Assembly (NCBI GenBank): GCA_964036045.1
Contig: OZ038382.1
Location: 4,591,789 to 4,655,788, forward strand
Source: Eutreptiella sp. 'Long Island Sound 2002'
Lineage: Eukaryota > Euglenozoa > Euglenophyceae > Eutreptiales > Eutreptiaceae
DNA: 64,000 nucleotides
Direction of reading: 5' to 3'
Part shown: positions 54,951 through 64,000 of the stretch, piece by piece
How positions within the stretch are numbered: the first letter of the stretch is position 1
Layout of the letters: each line of letters opens with the position of its first letter
Program-made: the position numbers and the translations under genes
The notes under the pieces: model-generated
What the model was told of the DNA's origin: nothing
The model's database searches: none
What the model saw: only the letters and a program-made list of their open reading frames with translations

Positions 54951-56897
54951 CATATGGACCTGTTTTGTGCCTGTTGAATGCCTTGTTCTTATGTGCGCCA
55001 CTTGGAGCCTTTGGAAGGGGGTTGCCCACCAAGACGGTAAATGGTCCAGCGGGTGTCCAAGACCAAGTGAAAACTCGCCCGGGCAACCTCTTCACACCCT
55101 GTAGTGTCAACAGAGCATCCGGATTTACCCACGAAAAGGGAGCATTTGGGGGAGCGGGAGCTGATATTTCACCACCTGACAATTCAGTAAAATGTCCAAT
55201 AATGTCTCACAAAAAAGTGTCTTAATGTCCCAAATGGTCCGGATAATGTCCCAAGACTTACAATTTTGAAGTCTTGGGACAAGTTTTTTAATGTCAAATG
55301 TTTCAACTATCGATTTTCGCACCCTCTGTTGAGAGGAAGTACTCTAGTGGCGAGCGCATTGCGGTATGAGTGACAAGGGTAGTCTGACCATCACTTTTGT
55401 TGTGAGCACAACGGAGATCTTGCTCGTGCAAGCAATCATTGCATCGACGAAGGGTCACAAAGGCAAGGTTGTTAAAAGGTTGAATAGGCTCGAATGGCAA
55501 TATATGTATTGGGATGGACAAGAATCCTCCTAGCAAGATGAAAAGACAATGTTGATAGAAAAAATCAATAGCTAGTGTGATAGCCAGGGGTCGCAATAAA
55601 TTGTCACCTTGGTAGCCCACTACATGGCAAGTGTGCGTGCCGTCGCCAATCGCAATGAAAACAAAACGGCCCCGCAGACTTCAAATGTCACGCTTTATGG
55701 ACAACACTTCGATCAAATGTTTCACGAATTTAAACGCGCTTTGAAGAAATGATTCCTCCAACACAAGTTGCAAAAAGCAGCAGTCATGGGCATGAGCACC
55801 GATAAAATCCCTCACTGCCAAAGTGCCAAATGGGGTGCACATGCAATGGGGCAATGTCGAAGCTCCGGTTATTGAGGTTGAAATACTGGAGGGTGATGCT
55901 GTGAATGACATACCTCTTTTTGAACTTGACTCGCTCGCAGAACATGCTTTGCTCGTTCGGTGTGCGAATGTGATCGGCGAACTGGTTCTTCCCGCGCTCG
56001 CACCCCCCCCCGTCTCTGCCGCAGAGCCTTCTGCCGCGGCCGAGGGGGAGAGAATGCATCCTCTGGCCGTTGTACCACATCTCGCGCTGGCCGTGTAATC
56101 CGGCGACCGCCAGATCTGGAATACTTGGACCGGTAGTACATTTTCTACGACGAATCCACAATTTTGGTTACCTACGTGCTGCTCATTTTGCTTTGTGCTC
56201 CATTTCCCTTTGTGCCCCATTTTGCTTTCGCATCACCGTGGTCGCTCCAAGTGTGAGGCAACCCGGGAAGGAGGGAAGGGTTTCAACCTTTCAAGTGGGG
56301 GCGAAGGGGACGGCGAAGCACCCGAAAAAAAATTTTTGGTAGCTTCAGGGGGGCACGGGGGGCAAAGCGGCCAAAGAATAATCACCTCGCAGAGATTGTT
56401 GGATCAAAGCCAGACAGGCGTATATAGGGAAAAGTGCCACATAGCCCCCATTTTGGGCCGTTTGGGGCCTATTCGTGTATCCTACTCCAAAGGGTTGAAT
56501 TGTTGGTTTCACCCTTTGTAAAATCATTATTTTGTGCAATAAACGCACCTTGCAATGAGTTTTTGGTCCAGAACCCCCGGACTTCCCTCATTTGAAATCC
56601 ACTTTTTGAAGCTTTTCAGGGAAGAGGGTGGGGGGAGTAGGGAGGGGAATCCAAAATGTCGAAAAAATGACCCTCTTTTGTTTTGAGTCAAAAATCAGTA
56701 ATGTGTTGGTGTTTTCATTTTGAGCCGAAAAAGTTTTTCCGAGTCCCGACTCCATGGGATTTATACGGGGCGGCGTGGCAGGAGCTCTTATGTAGTTTAT
56801 GCACTTTCCACCCATTTTTGCTCTGTTGGCAGTTTTGGCGACCTCGGTGACCACGTGGTACCCACTGTGAGGAGTGTGGGTGTAGATGTTGTGACAG
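54951..56897. other. Between the repeat copies; ambiguous ORFs
   Basis: Coding-like but unplaced pieces occur. On the plus strand, 55,823-56,098 encodes APVIEVEILEGDAVNDIPLF and 55,390-55,530 encodes GKVVKRLNRLEWQYMYWDGQ. The minus strand is open in the same places. No domain or splice join could be established. Confidence 0.3.
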
Positions 56898-57128
56898 TAT
56901 ATGAGAAAAGGTTTCTGGTTTGCTCTCACTTGTGCTTGTTCCTTGTATTTGTTTTAGAAAAACCTTGCTGATTTTCCCCAAGTCAAAATGAAGTCTGCAC
57001 AAAGGTAAAGTAGAGCAAATCCAGGTACCGGATAAATCAAATCAGGATAAGTCCTTCCACAATCAAAACATGTGTAACAAAGAGGGGCTGCATATAGACA
57101 AATGCAGATCTAAATACAAAGCTCCAAT
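56898..57128. repeat. Dispersed ~225-bp repeat, copy 2
   Basis: Direct copy of 54,722-54,950, about 2.2 kb further right. Both copies end in CTAAATACAA/TTAAATACAA followed by AGCTCCAA/TGCTTCAA. Confidence 0.75.
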
Positions 57129-58633
57129 GGTTTATAAACAAAATAGATGATTTTATGTGAAAACTGACATGACTCAGGTCCTCAAGATAGTACCAAGCAC
57201 TTCATGTGCACTTTTTTGGACAAAATGCAGTTGGTTAGGAATCTGGGGCAAAGGAGTTAGGCCAGACACAGGATATGGCTTGGCCAGCATGGCCAAGCAA
57301 CGGAATTCAGAATCAGTTAAAAAGTAGAACCACAATAAGTGATGGAGACAATTGAGTATAGGGGTCCTGAGGTGGGGGACCACTAGTCTTAACCTACAAG
57401 GCCGCAGGCAAGAAGTGCCTACTTTATTTCGGTATAACCTCCATGAACGAAGATACCTCCGCTCACTTGAGTGGTAGGGGTGAACTTCATGGGGAGCTAG
57501 GGTTATAACCGTAGTTACTTTGAGAAAGTGTACTTCTAGCTTCAAAAAAGTCATAAAAATGATTCAGTGTTAGTCTCAACATCACCTGAGGGTTTTAGGG
57601 GGGGCTTGGCCTTAAGGTTCGGAACTGGTTTGACAAAAAAATATTCGGTTTTTGCTGATCATTTTGGCAAAAATAACAAATTGTTCCGGTTATTACCCGT
57701 TGAAATAATCAGTTTTTTCCGATTGTTGCCACTAAAATGATCAATGATTAACCAATTATGCCTGGTTTTCCTTTCCTTTGCCAATCGTTGTGTTTCAGGG
57801 TTCCACCACAGAGGTTTGACTTATTGGTTGTCTTTTCGACACTGACAATTTTTTTTATTGGTGTTTTTTGTGTTCCTTTGACTATGCTTTTTGGGTCTCA
57901 CTACGATTTTCCACGATGATGTCATCCGGCCTCGTCAACATGCCATCACTGATGACATCACTACAATGACTTCATGATGGTACCTTTTTTCTAACAAGTT
58001 GTCAAACCAGCTGCAGCAACCAGGCTGCCAGCAAAAGAAAAACAGGGCCACCCCCGCCGCACTCCACAACACATTGCAGACGCTTGGAAACAGAAAACAT
58101 ACAGTGGTAGGCATCAAATGTTCTGGTTTCTTCTGCCGTTCTTGGGCATTTTGAGGGCCACGAAACCCTGCTGTCTGCAGTGGCGACACCCCTGTGCTGC
58201 GCCCGCTGCGCGCCGAAATAACTGATTCGATTTCCATGTAGGTAGCAAAACAATGGATAGATTGCAATTATTTTTTTGTTGCTTGCCAATAATTGGCGAT
58301 TAATCGATTAATCGATTGACTGCTAGAATCGGTTCTGATCCTTACTTGGCCTGGATCAAGTACCGCAAGAGAGACATGGCAGTGACTTTTTCTTACTCCC
58401 CCCTGGAGTACTAGTTGATCAAGCTAGTCGGACCAAGGAGAAAGACTCAAATTTCCCCAAAAATTACCTCAGAAAATGCATCAAAACCAGCCAATGACAC
58501 TCGCATCAGCTCATAGAAGCTTAGTGCACTGTGGGTACCCTTGAAAAACAGTGTAATGTACCGTGAATGATGTCCCTTCGATGGGGCATTCCTCAAAAGT
58601 CGCCAGGGTGCGGCGAAAACTTTTGGTAAGAAT
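57129..58633. other. No gene recognised
   Basis: AT-rich. It holds ATTAATCGATTAATCGATTG at about 58,298 and several TTTTTTCCGAT-type words. Open frames are under 130 codons and without domains. Confidence 0.55.
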
Positions 58634-58702
58634 TTGGGGGTAGTGGGGTTTGAACCCAGGACTCCTTTCCTAGAGCACACATGCTTGCCCACTAGGGTAC
58701 TG
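58634..58702 (-). repeat. tRNA-like sequence, probable SINE or tRNA relic
   Basis: On the minus strand, TAGTGGGCAAGC (58,683-58,694) resembles an internal A box. GGTTCAAACC (58,647-58,656) is a perfect B box, followed by CCACTACCCCC. The expected T stem pairs at four of five positions. The 5' acceptor strand does not pair with the 3' strand, and no clear anticodon arm forms, so a functional tRNA is unlikely. Confidence 0.45.
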
Positions 58703-59690
58703 TCGAACGTTCTAATGCGGACGGCAATCGCTGTATAAACAGCGTTTTAGTAAATGTCCTGACCAAGGGCCAGGGCGGAGAAATACTCCCAACGGAGGGC
58801 ACAAAACTCCAGGAGCTGAAAAAAATAGAAAATGTAACCAACAGGGAGTGAATCCTGTGGTTTAGCGAAAGGGTTAGCAATTTAAGAAATCCAATCGCTC
58901 AAAATTGACGAAAAGACGTTAGAAATCGTCATTTTCAGTCCAAAACCTAAAGTCGCAGACAAGCGCAAGAGAAGCGCACAACCAAAAGGAGGTGCGGAAG
59001 CGTGAACGGCTCCTAGATAAGAATGTATGAGCCGTGCTTTTTCAAGCTTTTAAAAGAAAATTTTGCACAGTTGCACCAAAAATTTTACAAACTTTAGGAA
59101 AAAGTATTGAACAGACACCCACACAAGAAGCAGGTGGACAACCCACCTCTCAAGTATGTTAGTGTCATGTCACACACATGCATTGCGTTCGTGTTGTTAG
59201 TTTCGTTAAAACGCTAGGGTTGTCACCGCTCCGTTCGTTGGGGGTTTGGGCGTTCACTTCCCTTGCTCTACACAGGTCAAAACAGAAATGAAAGGTATGT
59301 GAAACGAATGGAGCACGCAGCGCGCACGTAGGGTTAGTGTATGCGCTGTGCTCGCGATGCATGTGCCCAATCTAGGCATCCACACGTCGTAGCACTTTCC
59401 GTGTGCATCCATCCACCTCTCCTTTCTCTTTACAGGTCACAAAGGAAATTGCTTGCTCGTGCTTGCCTCGCCGTAGCGTTAATATAGGGTTGTTCAAAAC
59501 GCGTAGGCTTCGTTTTGCGCTCTGCAGTTGCTCGCCGTTCCCTCTCTACTTCTTGTGTAGGAAGCAAGGTAAGAAGTACATGCATGATACGAACGATGCT
59601 TTAATTGCTTGGGGTTGTTTATAATTCGCCGTAGGGTTGTTTAGACGCTTAGGGTTGCCCTTCCGCTCGATGTTCTTCGGCATACACATG
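58703..59690. other. Telo-box-like AGGGTT cluster, no gene model
   Basis: TAGGGTT occurs at about 59,214, 59,330, 59,486, 59,631 and 59,649 in the same orientation (AACCCTA on the other strand). Three pyrimidine-AG acceptor-like sites (near 59,275, 59,435 and 59,560) precede similar words (GTCAAAACAGAAATG, GTCACAAAGGAAATTG). In plants, AAACCCTAA boxes mark promoters of translation genes, but no such gene follows. Confidence 0.4.
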
Positions 59691-60045
59691 ATGCGTGGTG
59701 AGTAAGGTGAGTAAGCCCAAGAGGAGCTCACATCCTGATTGAGTTTCGTGATGATTGGTCAAATGGGGTGGAAGTTAGCAAAAACAATTGTTGTTGTTCG
59801 CCTCCCTTCCCTGCCTACACATGATGCATTACAGGGCTGTAGGCCACGCGCTGTGCACATGGTATAACCCTTGTTTAGGCTACCCAGGGCTCTGCTCTAC
59901 GGTGTATAAGAGATCGGGCGGAGTCCTTAAGCTTGCTTGCTTAGGGGACGGTTAGAGGACAGCGTATTCGTTTCCATCCTAAGATCTGTATAATGCAGCG
60001 AGGCTGGTTAGCTTCCTCAGCCGCTAACCGTCCTTCATCCACCTT
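59691..60045 (-). repeat. Dispersed repeat, copy 2
   Basis: Reverse-complement relative of 37,139-37,520, including GGTATAACCCTTGTTTAGGC, GGGCGGAGTCCTTAAGCTTG, GACAGCGTATTCG, GTATAATGCAGCGAGGCTGG and TTCCTCAGCCGC. It keeps the same order of words with small insertions. Confidence 0.7.
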
Positions 60046-61489
60046 TGCTGTGAGGTCGGAAAGTGAAAAAGGGTGAAGTGGTGCAGCAGCAGTTGCCTTC
60101 GGCGACTTTGCATTTGTCGCCCACGCTAAAAAGGGCGCAGATCACACAAGCAAAATGGGTCACTGGTCGACTTCTTCAGGTACAACCCTAACTACACGTT
60201 GTGCACGCTAATAGAGCACTCCTTGCCTCCAAGCCATGTCAGAGAAACACGCAAGGGCGTCTCTGGCAAGCCACAGTTGCCCAGCGGCGCTGTGTTTGCT
60301 TGCAATTTCACAGAGAGCCAATAGGGCTTGTGACTTCTTCGCCATGGCCATCCAGTAACGTGTGTAGGGGTTAGGGTCAGCAAGCCTGGCAGGGACCGTG
60401 TGATGCTGTGCTCACCCTGCCTTCGAGGGCTGGTGCTGGCATTAGTGAGTGTATTGTAGTCGTGTATCTTGCTCCGCGTGCTTTTCCCCGCGGGCAGGGG
60501 AGTGTGTTAGCTTTTGTTGATTGTTGCTTTTTTAAAATATGTCAACACCTTCAGAGTTCGGCTGTGGTTCAAATAATGGTACACCGGGGCCTGATGGGGG
60601 TGTGTTGACCCACTGTGGGCGGTTATGGCTCTCGTGGCCGAAGTGGCATAGCCAAGCCAGGCTACTTGAGTCTCACCGTGCCCCCTTGTGGAAAAAACAC
60701 CGCCCAGTGTAATAGAAACTACTTGGCTCAATAGAGTGACAGCCATTTGTATTTGGGGACTCATATGACGAGAGTTAGAGTGTCCGCTTTGTAATGTCGC
60801 GCCGAATTCGCGCATTTAAAATGCCAGATCAGCAGCGCGTGCACTTTTGAGTTTTCAAAGTTTTCATTGAGAAATATAGGCCTTCTATGAATGAGTTCAT
60901 TAGATTCAATCATCAGAACTTTCATTGCACCTGTTTTGCAGGATGCAATGATTTTAACATGATATGATCTGAATTACGGAATCAAGGACACTGGAGACCT
61001 GAGTACTGACAGAGATTTGGGCTGATCATTGAATTGTATTGCTGCTTGCATGCTTACAGTGAACGTTGTTGACAGGGTACTGTGTCAGGGAAAGAAAACG
61101 GACATCAAATAAACAGCCAACCAGAGAAAACCTAGAAAAGTTACAAAACATTGCATCCGTGCCTGATGGATAGTACTTTGACGAGCAACTGAATTGTCCT
61201 ACGTTCAACGTGCAAGAAATATATTCTGCAGCGTGCCGCCAAGGTATTGAGCAGCGCCGCCAACTATATCTTCAGCAGCGCTGCGACGAAGATTGCAGTC
61301 AAAGGTTCTATCGCCTTGGCGCAAAGTTACGGCACTGAATTTCACTGTCACTGCGGCTGTGCTAGGGCGTTGCGTCACGTAGGACCACACTGCAACAGGA
61401 CAGACAGCGCTGTGTTGCGACGAGGAATGCCACGCGGCTCAGGAAGAAATTGCGTTGTCCAGAAAAGCGCTGTGCTATGAAGAGCGTTG
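60046..61489. other. No gene recognised
   Basis: Mixed composition and no frame with a domain. The open frames are 60-100 codons, on both strands. Confidence 0.55.
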
Positions 61490-62060
61490 CGCTGTGAAGA
61501 GGAGGCAACGTTTACGAAGATGTTGGTGGCGCAGGAGTCATGGAGAGCGCCACTGTGGCCAGGCACTGCCAAGCCTCAGTACAGCGCTTCACCTTCACGT
61601 TCAGTGCAGGCGCTGCGCTCCTTGCAGCTCTCAACGACCGATGCAGGCGCTGCACAGCTTCCTTGCAGCGTCCACCTTCTAGGCAGCATTGACGAAGGTG
61701 CTGGTGGCGCAGGGGTTGTGAAGTGGTGCTGCAAAGCCTCAGTGCAGCGCTCCACGTTCAATGCAGGCACTGCGGCGCCTCCGTGCAGCGCTCCACGTTC
61801 AAAACAGGCGCTGTGTTACCTCCTTGCAGCGCTCCACCTTCCAGGCAGCGTTGGCGAAGATGCTGGTGGCACAGGAGTTGTGGAGTGGCGCTGCCAAGCC
61901 TCTGTGCAGCGCTTAACGTTCAATGCAGGCGCTGCCACGCCTCCTTGTAGCGCTCCACATTCAAAACGGGCGCTGTGTTGCCTCCTTGCAGTGCTCCACC
62001 TTCTATGCAGGCGCTGCTATCCTCTTTGCGACGCTCCACGTTCATAACGGTCGCTGCAAA
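61490..62060. repeat. Higher-order tandem repeat, ~172-bp period
   Basis: Words GAAGATGTTGGTGGCGCAGGAG, GAAGGTGCTGGTGGCGCAGG and GAAGATGCTGGTGGCACAGG lie at about 61,514, 61,696 and 61,856. Inside each unit a ~45-bp subunit (GCAGCGCTCCACGTTCAA, then AACAGGCGCTGTG) repeats two to four times. The plus strand stays open for about 186 codons because the period is close to a multiple of three; I do not call a gene. Confidence 0.75.
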
Positions 62061-62790
62061 GCCTACCTGCCTACCTGTTTATGTGTGTGTGGGCACACTG
62101 TTGTTGCTATGTTATTGCGCCTCCATTTCCAATGCACGCATCTGATTTGCTTTTGATGAATGTGAAAATTGAGTATGTCAGTTTTGATCTGTTTTGCTCA
62201 GCAGTGCAGACTTTTGTAGAGTACATGCGGCACTGATATATGCCTTTGCTTTCTTTTTCGCTGGTTGTACACTTTTTGCTTACAATTTACAGTGGCCATT
62301 TGCTGGTCAGACCGGGGACCAGTGCCCTTGTGTGACTGGATTTTCTGGGGCCTTGAGTTTCTCGACGCCCCTTGCTTGGACACAACTGCTTTACCGAAAA
62401 CAGTGCTTTCGCACTGCTTTTTTTTTGGTGCAACATGCTTTGAGTTTTGAGGTTGCACACACCATTTTGCACCTCACTCACTCACTTTTTTTTCTCTGCA
62501 CCTCGACACCACCACACACATGCACTGTGTCCACTACATGTGTGCACCACACTGCAGGTTTTGAAAAACCACTGCAGGATTTCCCCCTAAATTGGGATAC
62601 CTTTTGCAGGTTTTTCAAACTCGTTGCAGGGGATTTCTAAAATTGCTTTGCAGTCTTGGGAACACCAGCCTGAGACATGTTTATGATGTATTATAGAGGA
62701 ATGGGGTTTTTCTAGCAAGGACAAGTCATGCTTTTCCCCAACCCTTGTTGAAATCTTTTGACTGTCTTGAAAAGGATACTCAATATGTAG
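62061..62790. other. No gene recognised
   Basis: The plus strand is open from 62,194 to 62,640, but the predicted product is hydrophobic and Cys/Phe-rich without a domain. TTGCAGG/CTGCAGG words followed by TTTTTCAAA recur near 62,553, 62,571 and 62,605. Confidence 0.5.
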
Positions 62791-63030
62791 TGTGTGACTA
62801 GGCCCACAAGAAGGGCTTTGCCATGCACGCGGCCACATTTGTTTCCATTCGCTATGGCTAGGCCCACAAGTAGGGCTTTGCCGCTTGCGATTAATTTTGA
62901 ACACACAACGGTGTGTGTTCACTCACTATGGCTAGGCCCACAAGTAGGGCTCTGCCATGCGTGGTTTGCAGCGTGTGTAGGTGTTGCCTCCGTGTGACTA
63001 GGCCCACAATGAGGGCCTTGGCACATTGAG
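62791..63030. repeat. GGCTAGGCCCACAAGTAGGGCT motif, four copies
   Basis: Copies of ACTAGGCCCACAAG/GCTAGGCCCACAAG followed by AGGGCTTTGCC lie at about 62,798, 62,858, 62,931 and 62,997. Spacing is 59-73 bp and spacer sequences differ. Confidence 0.8.
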
Positions 63031-64000
63031 GGTGAGTCATGGCCTGGGCCTTTATGGGGCCTTGACCCATGAGTTAGAGGTGGTAACCATCACTCATTTA
63101 GTTTCGAAAGATTGCTTTAACACAACGCCCCAGCCTTCTCCTCCTCCCAATTTTATTGTTTATCATTTTCAAAAAAAACCGAGACTAGATATGTTTATTC
63201 CAATACACATAACAGAACTAGAATAGGTGGACATGGAGGCCCCCGGTTGCACGGCCTCAGCCCATGATTTCCATTTTTGAACGGCAAAAACTCATCCCCA
63301 AATTAGTAATCCGAAGCGCCGACATATTCCAATTTTTTACGTATATCCACGTACATAAAGACTTCGCCTCTGCCTCAGAAATACCCCCGGAGGAGTGTAA
63401 GCCGGCTTTGGGCCGCTGATCTACCAAACCCTAGGAACGTTTCCATGAACACATGCAATAGGCTGGGATCCGCCCCAGGGAACAGAAGCGCCATTTTATT
63501 CCGACATGTAGCAGGATAATGAGGGGGGCCGCCCCTTGGTAACCATTTGGAGGGTTGCCTTCGCCCAAGTGTGCCAAAGGAACTCTGTTTCTTCTTTTCC
63601 TGAAGGCAGCGACATGGCAGAATTGTTTTCGGGATGGAGTGAATGCAGCATTGAGGGCCGGAAGATTGTGGAGACGTGATAAAGAAGGTCCCTACCAGGA
63701 CCGGCCCCCGCTGTGCCCCTTCCGCCTGTTACCCCTGCTGATTTACTCCGGATCAACGATTGCATTTCTCAAAATCCTCAAAGTCCAAGGTCCAAAATCC
63801 AAAAATATAGAAAATAAAATCCTCCTTCAACCCTGAATAGCAACCAGATCCCACAAATACAGCAGTAGCCCAATTCACAATCCAAATCAGGCTGCGGGCT
63901 TTCGTTTAGCACACCGGTCGTCTCACGGTGGCGGGCATGTACAAGAATTGCACCAAGGAAGAAAGCCCTGAAATTGGCATATGAACACAAATAAAGCAAA
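63031..64000. other. No gene recognised
   Basis: Mixed sequence to the end of the window. Open frames are short and none shows a domain or splice-supported continuation. Confidence 0.55.

Noticed and set aside
58634-58702. Functional tRNA gene
   Set aside because: The acceptor stem does not pair and no proper anticodon arm forms.

Overview
The window is nuclear DNA of a eukaryote with a large, repeat-rich genome. The evidence is spliced genes with GT-AG introns (86 to 257 nt, plus one of about 4.5 kb), LINE and hAT transposon proteins, long tandem repeats, and almost no conserved single-copy genes. A green-lineage alga, possibly a charophyte, is my best guess. It rests on an FCA/Bruno/CELF-like RRM protein, telo-box-like AGGGTT clusters and decay consistent with CG/CHG methylation. 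It is inference; no species is identified.

The centre of the window can be read as nested insertions. The oldest layer is a degenerate satellite with a period of about 595 bp (1.4-1.9, 3.2-4.6, 8.1-10.0 and 42.9-43.4 kb). A LINE on the minus strand (10,023-42,841) interrupts it. That LINE runs from its ORF1 and endonuclease (42.8-37.9 kb) to its RT, RNase H and zinc knuckle (18.9-14.3 kb) and its 3' end (10.7-10.0 kb), and two later insertions split it. The larger insertion, 18,910-37,899 (18,990 bp), sits exactly after the SDH motif of the endonuclease and is flanked by TATA on both sides. The smaller one, 10,692-14,281, is flanked by GGCGG.

The 19-kb insertion is the most novel part. All its recognisable genes lie on the minus strand. 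They are a proline-rich ORF, a three-exon zinc-finger gene, a multi-exon acidic gene whose introns carry a shared minisatellite, and a UPF1-like SF1 helicase reading into a hAT-type transposase. Inverted subterminal repeats rich in C/G runs lie near both ends. I propose it is a single giant mobile element, now decayed, but a composite of nested elements is not excluded.

Right of the LINE are a broken plus-strand coding fragment, a poly-glutamine exon, and the best-supported host gene: a three-RRM RNA-binding protein on the minus strand (52,638 to 46,849 or beyond) with five exons that join in phase. Its fourth intron holds an inverted pair of pentanucleotide arrays. From 52.7 kb to the end I see mainly dispersed and tandem repeats and no gene I can name. 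Left of 8 kb there are two weak gene models.

In the decayed coding regions I counted twelve in-frame stops: seven TAG, five TGA and no TAA. One TAG replaces the invariant Gln of the endonuclease LQE motif. This fits CAG-to-TAG and CGA-to-TGA deamination at methylated CHG and CG sites.
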